Source of the DNA: Branchiostoma floridae
Taxonomy: Eukaryota > Chordata > Leptocardii > Amphioxiformes > Branchiostomatidae
Direction of reading: 5' to 3'
Assembly (NCBI RefSeq): GCF_000003815.2
Contig: NC_049997.1
Location: 6,163,204-6,227,203, forward strand
Length of the DNA: 64,000 nt
This document shows positions 1 through 12,379 of the stretch, in pieces (positions within the stretch are counted from its first letter, which is position 1; every line of letters begins with the position of its first letter). Under the pieces are notes generated by a model. It saw only the letters and a list, made by a program, of their open reading frames with translations, was not told the DNA's origin and made no database searches. Made by a program: the position numbers and the translations under genes.

Positions 1-767
1 AGCATAGTATACAAGCTCACAAATATGTTTCCACAATTTCAACTCTATTACGTTTGCATACTGCTTCATTCTATCATTGTCAGTGCAGTAGCATACAAAA
101 GAATGTTCCAATCTTAATTCATGTTTTAAGCATGTAAGCAACTTGTATTCAAAACGTACCAATATGCAAGTATCACCAGCATACCTTTATGGTGATCTAC
201 TATTCATTTCCTTATAAATTTTCTTAGCAATAAACCATGATTTATTATTTGTTTATTAGACTTTGCCATAAAAATGGAAATGGAGGGGGGAGCAAAACAG
301 GTGATTAATGACTTCTAGTTTTCATTATTTTTTCTTATGTGTTAGGGATTCAAGGTTGAATCTGTTTATCATTTGAACCCTTTTTTCAGAGTATATTTAA
401 TTGCTACAACAAAATACTTGTGAATTGCTAACGCAACAATTGATGGCAAATAATGATGTTTTTATAATGCATTGCACATTACAAAACATATTCTTTATCT
501 ACAGTAATCTGTAAGCAACGGTAACTGTTAAGATAAAGTTAAACATACCTCAGTTTACAATGTCACACTATTCATTTCCATATAAATTGCTCTTTTATTG
601 TTAACACTACTCTGAATGTCACGACAACGCCAGCCTTTCGCTACACCTGTAGCACCCATCCACCTTAGGCCTAGGAAAAAAATGTTGTGTTTCCTATTTC
701 AGTCCTGAAAAAACAAAGGTCACTTATAAAGTAGGAATTACCTTTTTTTTCAAATCTATTTTTAGAC
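1..767. other. AT-rich intergenic sequence, no feature seen
   Basis: No frame with protein-like composition, no RNA gene and no clear repeat is visible. The last part (from about 660) begins to share the phrase 'taggcctaggaaaaaa' with the tandem array that follows, so it may be degenerate array sequence. Confidence 0.4.
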
Positions 768-2690
768 ATTGGCGCAAACTCTACTGATACATAATAGTAC
801 AGTTAACAAACTTGATAACAGAAATGCATGAAGGGCACTAATAATTTCAATGTCAAACTTTCATTTTGTGCATAACTGTTACAAATCTGTGGATGCATCT
901 ATCCTTCATTAGACAGGACAAGCAGTGTTTTTTTTTTTAATTAAATAAAAATACTAACTGGAAACTATGTAACTCCACTGCCCACCCAAAAAAAGTCTAG
1001 GGGGTCAGCAGGTTTTTCTAGGGTAGGTAGCTATAGGGAAACAGGAAACACAACATTTTTTCCTAAGCTTTAGGCCACACCATTTTGATTTGTTGTTTTT
1101 TGGATTTAAAAAAAAAAATTTTCAAAAATTCTTAAATACTTTAATTGTAAAACATTATGATAACAAAGCCCGAGGACCAGGTTTGTGCCTTGGTGCACTC
1201 AGTTTTATGGATCGAATACAGTCATATTCAAGTTTTCCTCCCTACCCTATATTTTTATTATGTTCTCTTGCTGTATTTTTACTTTTGAAAATCCGGGAAC
1301 CAAAAAATTAAATTGGTTTGGCCTTATATGACAAACCGTGCAATCAATCTATATTGTTAGCCTATCTCAAGCCTGTCAATCACAATTTCCTCGTCCCTTT
1401 GCAAAGGCCAACGTGCAGTTTCTCATCAAGCCAAAAGATCAATGGAATAGATTAACAGTTTAACAAACTTAATAACAGAAATGCATGAGATCAATTTTAA
1501 ATTCAGTGTCGAACTTTAACTTTGTGCATAATTGTTACAAATCTGTGGATGCATTTATCCTACATTAGACAGGACAGGCAGTTTTTTTCTTACTTGAATA
1601 AGAAGCAGGCTGAATAAAAATACTAACCGGAAACTAAATATTTTGACTCCAATGCCCCCCCCCCCCCAAAAAAAAGTCTAGGGTCGGCAGGTTTTCTAGG
1701 GTAGGTAGGGAAACATTAAACACAATTTTTTTGTTCCTAGGCCTTAATGACAAACCGTGCAATCAATCTATATTGTTAGCCTATCTCAAGCCTGTCAATC
1801 ATAATTTTGCAAAGGCCAACGTGCAGTTTCTCATCAAACCAAAAGATCAGTGGAATAGATTAACAGTTTAACAAACTTAATAACAGAAATGCATGAGATC
1901 AATTAGAAATTCAGTGTCAAATTTTAACTTTGTGCATAATTGTTACAAATCTGTGGATGCATTTATCCGTCATTAGACAGGACAGGCAGTTTTTTTTTTA
2001 CTTGAACAAGAAGCAGGCTGAATAAATAATACTAACTGGAAACCTGGTGACTCCACTGCCCACCCCAAAAAAAGCTAGGGTTGGCAAGTTTTTCTAGCTA
2101 AGGGTAGGTAGGGAAACATTAAACACAATTTTTTTGTTCCTAGGCCTTAATGACAAACCGTGCAATCAATCTATATTGTTATTCTATCTCAAGCCTGTCA
2201 ATCATAATTTTGCAAAGGCCACCATGCAGTTTCTCATCAAACCAAAAGATCAGTGGAAGAGATTAACAGTTTAACAAACTTAATAACAGAAATGCATGAG
2301 ATCAATTATAAATTCAGTGTCGAACTTTAACTTTGTGCATAATTGTTACAAATCTGTGGATGCATTTATCCTTCATTAGAGAGGACAGGCAGTTTTTTTT
2401 CTTACTTGAACAACAAAACAGGGTAAATAAATAATACTAACTGGAAACCTGGTGACTCCACTGCCCACCAAAAAAAAAAAAGCTAGGGTCGGCAGGTTTT
2501 TCTAGCTAAGGGTAGGTCAGGAAACATTAAAGTAACACAATTTTTTTGTTGTTCCTAGGCCTTATGACAAACAGTGCAATCAATCTATATTGTTAGCCTA
2601 TCTCAAGCCTGTCAATCATAATTTTGCAAAGGCCAACATGCAGTTTCTCATCAAACCAAAAGATCAGTAGAATGGATCCCGCTGACATTC
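768..2690. repeat. Tandem array, about 410-bp unit, 4 full copies plus a partial
   Basis: The landmark 'gacaaaccgtgcaatcaat' recurs near 1330, 1750, 2153 and 2568 (as gacaaacagtgcaatcaat), giving spacings of about 422, 403 and 415 bp. Each unit also repeats 'aatgcatgagatcaat', 'ttgttacaaatctgtgga' and a short A-run or C-run followed by an 'agggt..gcaggttt' phrase. A partial unit with the same middle section lies at about 780-1080. The units are AT-rich and the open frames in them have no coding character. Confidence 0.85.
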
Positions 2691-2920
2691 TCTGATATTT
2701 CCGTCTCCCCCTGGTGTTCAACCTTTCGCTTACGATCGGTGACATCAATTTTGGAATGTCAAGTTCTACCATATAAGGTGCCATCAGTGTCTGTGTGTCG
2801 ATGTTGAAGATTAGATATTGTTTTCTCTGATTCCGTGTGAATGAAGCGATGACATGCGTTAGTCCAGGGGTTCAAAGCGGCCCTGCATCTGGAGCTGCTA
2901 CTTCCCAGCTCTATCTTCGC

Positions 2921-3210
2921 GAACCTTTATCCGTGGGGCTACCTATATATGTTGATTTTAAAAAAGAAGGTATTTAGGGATATCAAGTTGACAGACATTG
3001 GTTTCAAACAACAATTTAAAAAAAAAATATTGCAATTTTTTCCAATTACAGTACTGCAGTTTGAAACCACTAACTGTCAATTCGGTATCCCTAAATACGC
3101 TGTTTTCAAAATCGGTATCTATATATCAATTGACCGCAGATATAGGTGAACTACCGTTATATGTTTTATGCAAAAAAAACAGAACTTTTGGTGACTCCGG
3201 AAACTAAATT
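2921..3210. mobile_element. Degenerate copy of a TA-flanked MITE (TTTATCCG family)
   Basis: The left part has 'cctttatccgtggggctacc' and the right part ends 'gcagatataggtgaact', matching the better preserved copy at 6234-6440. Internally a self-complementary pair is visible ('tatttagggata' against 'tatccctaaata'). The outer right inverted repeat is decayed. Confidence 0.5.
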
Positions 3211-4500
3211 TCCATTGCACCACCTTGATTTGCCGTAAGAGAAAGTCCCCACCCATATCGGGTTACCTGAAGAAGTGAGCTAAGCCCCTGTGGCTGACCC
3301 TCCTTCAGGTTGTGTGTCTTGATATTTTCAAGGTCATTGAAGGTCATCATATTCCTCACCTTTGCACACTCCAATATGTCAGAATCTGACTTATTTCCTG
3401 TCAGAGTATTCCTCCTAAATTGTGGCTAAACAGTTTGGGGACCCAGTTAACTAGCTCAGTAGTATTACTTCCTCATCAACCTGTTATAGCTCTTGTACAG
3501 CTGGTTTATGGAGGTCAAGGTGGGTGCGTTTGGAACCTGCTTTTGGGGTGCTGTGGGAAATGAGGGGATATTTGCATTTCTTGAGGTCGAATGTGCAGAC
3601 TCGGGGATTCACCCATTGCATTCTGGTTGCAAAGGTTGCCATTTGCAAGTTTTTTACTTTTCTTTCTAGATGCATCAGCAAATTTCAGCTATAATTGTTC
3701 CAAACATGTTCTTAAAATGTTGCAAAAGTGTGGAATTAGAGTCCATTCCAAGACACCATGCGGATGTTTGTTGCCATTGTTTAGAATTGATTTTAAAGTT
3801 TTGTAATTATATGTCTAGGACATTTGATACTTCAGAAATATTTTTAACAGTTTCAACTTTATAAATATTTCCCTGGTCCTGTAAAACTTTGGAAATATTC
3901 ATGGTGTGAAATTGGATACTTCTAATGGTTTCTAAATAATGATAACAGCATTCTACCATTATTTACCATTTTCTACCATTTTCTACCATTTTTTGTAAAT
4001 GGTTCGGTGGGCTGGGAAGATAGCAATTCACACATCCTTGCAAAGTATGGTTGGGTGCCATGCAACAATGGCCCACCACAAAGGATCCACCAGTGCCCAG
4101 CAGTGAAGTCTAAAAATACACAGATGCAACAATAGGGCTTACTTTTATGGGGGCAATAAACTAATTCTACCATTTGGCCAGGTTTACCATTTTTTGTAAA
4201 TATTTGTAAATGTGAAATAATCACAGAGAGGTTTCACAATTATTCTAAATAAAGATATTTTTGTACAGTTACTTTCAAAATGTTTCTAAAATATTCAAAG
4301 AAATTCAAATAAATGAGTATTTTCTTAGTCAATTTTTTGAAAATAATTTAATTATTGTGGCTCAGATATTCTTTTATTCAAAATAATTTAGACTAATTAT
4401 AAATATCGCCTAAAAACCCTCATGGTGTCTTGGAATGGACTCTATATTACCATCCTGAAAAATGAAATTGTACTCCTGGTGTAGAAAGACAAGCAATAAT
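3211..4500. other. Intergenic; short ttctaccat microrepeat only
   Basis: A run of four to five 'tctaccatt' units lies at about 3951-3990, with related 'ctaccatttgg' text near 4167. Part of 3720-3780 ('gagtccattccaagacaccatg') reappears in reverse complement at 4421-4443, giving a long-range inverted repeat of about 20 bp. No gene is seen. Confidence 0.4.
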
Positions 4501-5500
4501 GTTGAGATCAAATTTCCGGTACCAGCGTTTTTTCTGTGTCAAAATTCTGGCAAACATCACCCAAACTTGTTCATTCCGTCTCTGCCATCCACATTGCTGT
4601 TTACATTACTTATGTGCCAGGTTTTGAATTCTGATTCAACGGATCTAGAAGAAAGGAAACCATTTTTCTTGCAATGATATTTGTATCTTGTAGTAAGTTG
4701 TACAAGTAGTTTTTCTGTGCCAAGATTCCAGCAGACATCACCCACACTTACTTATTCCATCTCTGTCACCCTTGTTCCCATTCACATTAATTCTGTGCCA
4801 GGTTTTGCTACTGAGCATCAGTCAACATCCATTGCCATCAGAAGCCACCGGCTCTGTTAAGTTTTGTTCCTGTGAAAATAAATTTTATATCCGGTTTTGG
4901 ACTTCAATTGAACAGAAGATGGGCAAAAATTTTTACTTACAATGACAATGAGATAAAATTCTCTTGTTTTTGTTCATTGTATTCCGTGCTAGGTTTTAAA
5001 TTTCAATATTTCTTGTAATGATATTTAGATGAAATTTCTTCTACAAGCAAATATGCTCCCAGACATCACCCATACTTACTCATTCCATCTCTGTCACCCT
5101 GGTTCCCGTTCACATTAATTCTGTGCCAAGTTTTCCTGGTGAGCATCAGTCAGCATCCATTGCCATCAGAAGCCACCGGCTCTGTTAAGTTTTGTTCCTG
5201 TTAAAATAAATTTTATATCCGGTTTTGGACTTCAATTGAACAGAAGATAGGGCAAAAAAATTTTCCTTACAGTGACAATGAGATAGAATTCTCTTGTTTC
5301 TGTTCACATGTATCCCGTGCCAGGTTTTAAATTTTAATATTTCTTGTAATGATATTTAGATGAAATGTCTTCTACAAGCAAAAATGCTCCCAGACATCAC
5401 CCATACTTACTCATTCCATCTCTGTCACCCTTGTTCCCGTTCACATTAATTCCGTGCCAAGTTTTCCTGGTGAGCATCGGTCGCCATCAGAAGCTGCTGA
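4500..5500. repeat. Tandem array, about 335-bp unit, 3 copies
   Basis: The phrase 'cagacatcacccacacttac' (or 'ccatactt') followed by 'attccatctctgtcaccc' occurs near 4732, 5061 and 5393. 'Ccggttttggacttcaattg' occurs near 4890 and 5219, and 'gccatcagaagcc' three times. A further degenerate copy starts near 4545. No coding signal is seen. Confidence 0.8.
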
Positions 5501-6233
5501 CTCCTGACGACCTGTGTCTGACAGCCTTTTAGTCTATTTGACTTAAAACAACCCGCTTATCAGTCAACGTCATGTTTAGAGTCACGGTTGACACTGCCGC
5601 TCGGTGCTCAGAATGTAAAATATGACACGCCGCATAGATCTTATTTCTAGGTGCCATTAATACTGGTGGTTGAAGTATGAAGTTGCGGTAGGGTCATCAG
5701 CCTTTTTAGGGCATGAGAGGGTTACTATCCAATTGTTGAATGTTTGCATGAAGTAACTTTGTGAGAAAGGACTACTCTGCAACTCAACACAGTCAAACAC
5801 TCCTTTTGATTACGGTCATATTTGTCATGGGTCGTCGAATGATTTTGATGTCAAAAAATTTTAAAGCAATCCATTTGTTGCGGAACCACCTGGTGAACAA
5901 CAAGAATCTAAGACAGCATTTTTTGGTATAACACTGACTGTAAAAATTGCAAGATATTGCAAGAGTACCCATAGATCATGATTGTGCGACAATCACAACT
6001 TGTATGTCACTGGGCCTTACAACATTTCATTATCAGTGTGACCTGACAATTAATAATATTTGAATTAATGGACGCAGGTGCAAGTCCTATTTAGTGGTGG
6101 AATTTTGGTAACACTCACAGTATGTCTGTCATCTTTTCAATTCAATCTTGAATAGTACATTTTCCAGCTTTTACAAGTAGTACTACGTTAACTCAGATGA
6201 CAGATAGAAAATATTCATTCATTCATGTAACGC
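5501..6233. other. Intergenic, no feature seen
   Basis: Mixed-composition sequence without convincing open frames, repeats or RNA genes. Confidence 0.35.
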
Positions 6234-6440
6234 TAGTTCACCTTTATCCGTGGGGTAACCTATATCTGTTGTTTTAAAAAACAGGGTATTGAGAGATAAC
6301 AATTGGACGAACGGTGGTTTAAAGTTGAAATACTTTCACAATATTACAGTTTGATACCAACGTCCATTGACTTGAGATTCCTAAAAACTCAGTTTTGGAG
6401 GAAAACGGATATAGGTAAGCCCGCGGATAAAGGTGAACTA
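6234..6440. mobile_element. MITE with inverted ends TAGTTCACCTTTATCCG, 207 bp
   Basis: The left end 'tagttcacctttatccgtgg' is the reverse complement of the right end 'ccgcggataaaggtgaacta', with one mismatch. The outermost TA on each side fits a TA target duplication as in Tc1/mariner-type MITEs. A diverged relative is at 2921-3210. There is no coding capacity, so it would be non-autonomous. Confidence 0.75.
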
Positions 6441-6689
6441 TCAATACTGTATACAGTAGTTTTCATCTTTACTGAAGCCTAAATTTAATTTCATCACTCA
6501 AACCATGATAAAAAATCCCCGTCCCAAAACCACTTTTAAAAATCACTGACCTTCACCCGGGCAAAATCAATCCATGCAAAATTGCTGTAAGGATGTGGTC
6601 TGAGGAATGTCCTCCTAGTCCCCGCTACGCTGACCCCATAACAGCAGCTGGTACAGAGCTGGCAATGATGGATGAAGGCATTATGTTTG

Positions 6690-8100
6690 GGCGGGAGGGG
6701 GTACCTGTGACGGTACAAACCTCGCTGGGATTTGTCAACTTGTAAGGAAAATTCCACCCTCCTTAGCTATCTTTACTTTGAGACCAGCTGTGTAATATGT
6801 AGTGTGATTGTTCTTGTACTAAACTGATACTTATGTCTAGCAGGAGGAGGGACCTATGTCGGTACAAACTTCTCTGGGATTTGTCAACTTGTAAGGAAAA
6901 TTCCACCCTCCTTAGCTATCTTTACTTTGAGACCAGCTGTGTAATATGTAGTGTGATTGTTCTTGTACTAAACTGATACTTATGTCTAGCAGGAGGAGGG
7001 ACCTATGTCGGTACAAACTTCTCTGGGATTTGTCAACTTGTAAGGAAAATTCCACCCTCCTTAGCTATTTTTACTTTGAGACCAGCTGTGTAATATGTAG
7101 TATGATCGTTCTTGTACTAAACTGATACTTATGCCTAGCAGGAGGGGGACCTGTGTCTCTACAAACCTCACTGGGAATTGTCAACTTGTAAGGAAAATTC
7201 CACCCTCCTTAGCTATTTAAAGTTACTTTGAGACCAGCTGTGTAATATGTAGTGTGATCGTTCTTGTACTAAACTGATACTTGTCTGGGCAGGAGGGGGT
7301 CCTGTGTCTCTACAAACCTCACTGGGAATTGTCAACTTGTAAGGAAAATTCCACCCTCCTTAGCTATTTTTACTTTGAGACCAGTTGTGTAATATATAGT
7401 ATGATTGTTCTTGTACTAAACTGATACTTATGTCTAGCAGGAGGAGGGACCTGTGTCGGTACAAACTTCTCTGGGATTTGTCAACTTGTAAGGAAAATTC
7501 ACCCTCCTTAGCTATTTTTACTTTGAGACCAGCTGTGTAATATGTAGTATGATTGTTCTTGTACTAAACTGATACTTATGTCTAGCAGGAGGAGGGACCT
7601 GTGTCGGTACAAACTTCTCTGGCGTTTGTCAACTTGTAAGGAAAATTCTTCCCTCCTTAGCTATTTTTACTTTGAGACCAGCTGTGTAATATGTACTATG
7701 ATTGCTCTTGTACTAAACTGATACTTATGTCTAGCAGGAGGGGGGGGGGGGGACCTGCGTCGGTACAAACTTCTCCGGGATTTGTCAACTTGTAAGGAAA
7801 ATTCCACCCTCCTTAGCTATTTTTACTTCGAGACCAGCTGTGTAATATGTAGTATGATTGTTCTTGTACTAAACTGATACTTATGTCTAGCAGAAGGAGG
7901 GACCTGTGTCGGTACAAACCTCTCAGGGATTTGATAACTTGGAAGGAAAGTTTCTCATTTATTTTGCTTTAGGCTTTTCAGCTGCTTTTTCTACCAGCTG
8001 TGTAATATGTTGTATGATTGAACTTGTAAGCTTGATAGTTTGGGCAAGAGGGGACCTATTATGTCTGTTTTCTCTGGGATTTGTCAACTTGTAAAGAAAA
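6690..8100. repeat. Tandem array, 149-bp unit, about 9 copies
   Basis: The phrase 'caggaggagggacct' starts at 6841, 6990, 7139, 7290, 7438, 7586, 7735 and 7891, so spacings are 148-151 bp except 156 where a G-run near 7741 has expanded. Each unit also carries 'tttgtcaacttgtaaggaaa', 'gagaccagctgtgtaata' and 'gtactaaactgatactt'. Copies decay toward 8100-8450, and one stray decayed copy sits at 10850-10980. Confidence 0.9.
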
Positions 8101-9870
8101 GGAGTCTAGAGTTAAGTAACTCATTGTGATGCCTCATTAATTTTGCTTAGCTTTTAAAAAGTGATTACTGTAAAGGTGCGTTGTACTTGTAAGTGGATTC
8201 CTAATGCAGGGCAGTAGCAGGGACCTGTGAGAAGGAAGTGCTTCTCATTTATTTTGCTTAGCTTCTGTAATATGATCACTGGAGGGTGCTTTGTACCTGT
8301 AAGCTGATCCTAGATGCTGGGCGTTAGGGGGGACCTCTATCTTTATAAATGTCTGTTGAATTTGTCAAGTGGAGTAGAAAGTTTCAGCCTTTGAAAGAAG
8401 GATGTGGTCTTCATTTATTTTGCTTAACTTTTTGCTAGCTGTGTAATATGATCACCTTCTTTCCTTACTGCTGAGCTTCTGTAACAGGGATTACTATAGC
8501 AGTGCGCACGGTGTTGGTACTGGCAGATTTCATAAGATTGTATGCAATATATAGCTATTAGTGTGCACAAAGTGAAGCACTCACTAACAAGTCTTGGATT
8601 TATCTTAACTTGAAATGACCTGAAAGCATGTTAGTAATAAAAGCGATAAGTAAGCGCATGACTTTGTGTACAGAAATGCAAGTACCGTGTAAAATGATCA
8701 ACTTTCACTCAAAAACCATAAGACTTCTTAAACTCATTATCCTTAAGAAGGAAATTCTGCTCGTTTATTTTGCTTAGCTTTTCAGGACAAACCTTAAAGT
8801 TACGTGTTTTTGCACTGGCTGGCAGATTCTCAAAGACCGTAACACAAATTGTTAGAATTATTCACACTGTGCAGTGCAAGCATGTTTGCTTGAAGGATTT
8901 CCTTTTTAAAGAGCTCAGAAGGGAGCAGTAACAAAAACTATGACCTCTTCATTCATGCCTTTCTGATTACATAGGCAAAGCTATCTGAACCATGTCAACA
9001 GGAATACTTAAAAGCCTACGATTTATGGCATTTTTGGCAGGCCTATAACTTAAACTGTATCTTATCAAAGATATGGCGAGAAATCCATTCTACATAGTTT
9101 TCACAAAGACTTCTGCAATAGAAATTCATCTTAGAACCATGTCTGATTCCCCAAACTTAAGGTAATACATAGCATTACATGTACATAGATGTCAGGCTTT
9201 GGTTTTGTGGGACCTTATCTGTGGTGCACTCGAAAGAGTACTTGACAATTCATCTTCTATTTTATTTCAAAAAAAAGAACCTGCAGAAAATGCATTAAAT
9301 TTTCATTTCTCTTTCATTTAGGAATCTATCCAAGCATAAAAAGTATGGTAAGAGTATGGTTTGTTAACAATACAATGGGCGTGCAATTGGGGTGCAGGGA
9401 TCCCATGATAAAAGCTAGTGATAAGACTATATGCTACTGTATCAGAGATAATACACATAATGGGGGCTGGCATGACTGGACTATCATTAGAGCGATCTAG
9501 ATGAGGCAGCCTATAGTTCCATGCAATTGGCTCAATATCTTTTACTATCAAAGACATGCATTTTGAAAATAGTCAGTGGTGCAGTATCCGTCAACTTATT
9601 GTACGGAAACAATTTTGTGTAACTATCATTTTGTGCAATGCCAAAAGTTTATCCTCCATATATCCAGCAGAAATTAAACATAACTCTGAGTCAAATTTCA
9701 ACAGGAATGTTTTCATTTGCAATGCAACGCTATTTTGGATAAGAGACATAGGAAGTTGAATTTTTGCTAAGAGCACACACAAATATCCACTTGCACTTGA
9801 CAAGATGAACAAAAGCGATGAAGAAATATGATTCGCCACGGAATGTTAAATATCACCTGTCAGAATTTAA
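8101..9870. other. Intergenic; decayed repeat units then unique sequence
   Basis: Up to about 8450 there are shrunken relatives of the 149-bp unit ('gggcagtagcagggacctg', 'ggcgttaggggggacctc'). From there to 9870 no gene, RNA or repeat can be supported. Confidence 0.4.
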
Positions 9871-10400
9871 ATGAATCCAAATGTTTCCCACTTTTCTATG
9901 GACTCTAATCGATCGGACAGCGGCGCCTCCCGCAGGAGATGTTGTTAGGTTTCTTTGTAGGTGCACAGGAGCGTTAGATTGGCCAATGGTGCCAACCAGG
10001 CAGGCCACTCCTATCAAAACCCCTTCCAAAGCTCAGTTCAATAGTCGAAGCACAGGGGAAATGCAGGAAAAACACAGCATGCCTTTTTTTAGTAAGAGAA
10101 CTAATGTTTGTTTTAGAGGATCTGATAACTTCCCTTATCGCCAATTAGAGAATGTTTGTTTGAAACTTTATTTATTCATGAGAAGCTCAAATTGGCCAGC
10201 AGGCCGCTTTTCATTGAGGTCATGGGCGAGGTATACGTAATGAATCCAAATGTTTCCCACTTTTATTTGGACAGGAGATGTTGTTAGGTTCCTCTGTAGG
10301 TGCACAGGAGCGTTAGATTGGCCACCGGTGCCGCCCAGGCAGGCCGCTCCTATTAAACCCCTGCCAAAGCTCAATAGTTAGGGGTGGGTACCGATACGGT
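9871..10400. repeat. Two diverged direct copies of a segment of about 150 bp
   Basis: 'Gaatccaaatgtttcccact' occurs near 9873 and 10242. In both places it is followed by 'ggagatgttgttaggtt', 'gtaggtgcacaggagcgtta' and 'caggcaggcc'. The first copy has an extra insert after the opening phrase. Open frames across it are not conserved between the copies. Confidence 0.7.
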
Positions 10401-10480
10401 ACCGGTGCAAAAACCTTTTTTTTTCTTTAATATTGGACCGGTCCAGGAAAAAACGGACCTAATACCGCTCTCTGCAACCT
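10381..10480. mobile_element. Possible hAT-type transposon end (partial)
   Basis: 'Aggggtgggtaccgatacgg' followed by 'taccggtgcaaaaacc' resembles the GGGTGGGTACCG-type terminus of hAT elements common in aquatic animals. I could not find a matching inverted end nearby, so this is a fragment or a chance match. Confidence 0.3.
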
Positions 10481-10849
10481 AAAATTTGACATATCGCTCA
10501 ACGATTTCTATAGAAAAGAAACGAATCTTTTTACACTTTGTGTGTTTTATTGTCTTCTCGGTCACACTTTTACCTTTTGTATGATTTACCCAGTGTAAAA
10601 GCGAATGTTACATATATCCTATCTAGGTCGCAGTGAGAGCGCAGCGCAATCACCATCTAGTGGACAGGGGGCCCAACTTCCCGGCCCAGCACAGTTTGGC
10701 AACTTGACCTTGACTTTACCGCATGGAGTCGACACTAACTTCGTGTGTTGATAGCCATCACATTTTCACCAATTGTCTACCAAATGGTGTTGTCCGAATC
10801 TAGCCCGCCACGCCGTTACTACCATAATTTCTGGGTGAAAGGACCCTGA

Positions 10850-10985
10850 TTGGGTTGCAGGGGACCTACGTCTTTACAAACTTCTTTTTGATTTGTCAAC
10901 TGCTGTGGAAAATTCCGATCTTTTAAAGGAGTCAATACTTCAAAGCCCGCTGTGTTATACTACGATCTTATCACAAGGATATGCT
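10850..10985. repeat. Stray degenerate copy of the 149-bp unit
   Basis: 'Gcaggggacctacgtcttta' then 'caaacttctttttgatttgt' and 'gcccgctgtgttatact' follow the order of the 6690-8100 unit, with many substitutions. Confidence 0.55.
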
Positions 10986-12330
10986 GTTGAATCAGATGTA
11001 TTTGATCTGCATCAAGCAGTTACCAAAGGGGACCTTCACCGACTACTGAGGGATTTTTAAAAGATTTTAGATATATATAACTATTTATGTACACGAAGTA
11101 AAGCTTTCTATCAGACGGGGAAGAGTTTAATGGGGTTGCAGGCGGCCAGAGTGAATTCCTGACATTCCCCAGAAATCCATTCACCTTCCACACTGTGTAA
11201 TCTTCAGGTCTGGATCGATTGGAAACCGCTTTCTCCTCCCTGGGAAAATTGAGTCTAAGTCTACAGAGCGCCACGCATGTCTGGGCAGCACAAATAGAGA
11301 TGTATGCCCACGGGGGCTTCACTTAGGGATAGATTGGGTCTTCACGATTCAGGGGTTGAGGCACCCCATTTCTATGCAGGTGACATTCAAAGTCAGTTGC
11401 AGCAGACAAACTTCACCTGTGGCTCTTATTGTTTCGCCATTTAGTCCATCCAAAAATGGACACGAATCGGGGCTAGAAATACCTTTTATACTTTTTCTGC
11501 ATACCTGAACTTTACTAGGTAATATTCAAATCCACCCGCCCCTGACATATTCATCTGTACAACTCGTTTACTATCGTTGGCTTTAAGTATATCCAAAAAG
11601 AATGAAGAAACAATTGATGCATGTATGTATCATAAATATCGGCCTCGTAATACCTTTTCATACATGCACAGCTGCACCTGTGCATGTAATGTTCAAAATC
11701 AGCTGCCCCTGTATTTATCCACACCACTCATTTTCATTGCCTTTTAGGCCACAAGAAAACAACGTTAAAATATTTTCTGACAGTCTACTTGTATTTTCTT
11801 TTGCAAACATTAAAATGGTGCTTCTTTTGGGACTGCTACTGGCATTTAACTCTACTGTTGTAGGATGCACAGATTAAGTAGATGCAGAAGGGTTAGCCTT
11901 TAAGGCCTTGACAATAGCCTATGGCTAGTTGGGCTAGTTGGGCCACAGCTGATCAATTAAATAGAAGTAAAATTTAAGTAGACATCAGAAATACTTTCAC
12001 AACCATAGGCATAGTTTTACCTGTACTATGCTGGATTTGCCTTTCGAGCCCTGCAAATGAAACTTGCCAAGGAGATAATGGGTAACATCAGAGACTTAAC
12101 TCAAACGTGATTCATCGACCCGAATGGTGAAAAAGTGGAATGGTACAGGAAGAGATGCACGAGTATGTTCTAATAGCAACAAAAATCTCATTGCCATGTG
12201 TAAGGTTTATACCTATGCCACCTGCTCATCACAATTACCAGTAGAAAGGTCGCTATTGTAGGATAAACATTTCCATGCTAAGTCGAAACTTGCGGAATGT
12301 TATAGAAGATGTTTTAGAAGATGTTTCATT
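10986..12330. other. Intergenic, no feature seen
   Basis: Several short frames are present but none has recognisable domains or supporting splice context. A short hydrophobic frame near 11815-11877 is isolated and unsupported. Confidence 0.35.
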
Positions 12331-12339
12331 CTAGTGACG

Positions 12340-12376
12340 CTGAAGAAGAGTGATGGATGTCACTAGAAACGTCCGG
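12340..12376 (+). ncRNA. Hammerhead-ribozyme-like core in a Penelope-like element remnant
   Basis: The sequence reads CTGAAGA, then a possible helix II (AGTGA pairing with TCACT around a tggatg loop), then AGAAACGTCC. CTGANGA, helix II and GAAA in this order form the conserved hammerhead core. Penelope-like retroelements are known to carry minimal hammerheads of this form. No reverse transcriptase is visible around it, so this would be a fragment. The cleavage-site strand of helix I was not identified. Confidence 0.4.
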
Positions 12377-12379
12377 AAG

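Noticed and set aside
9881..10240. 119-codon plus-strand frame
   Set aside because: It spans the first of two diverged direct repeats, is not conserved in the second copy, and has no recognisable domain.
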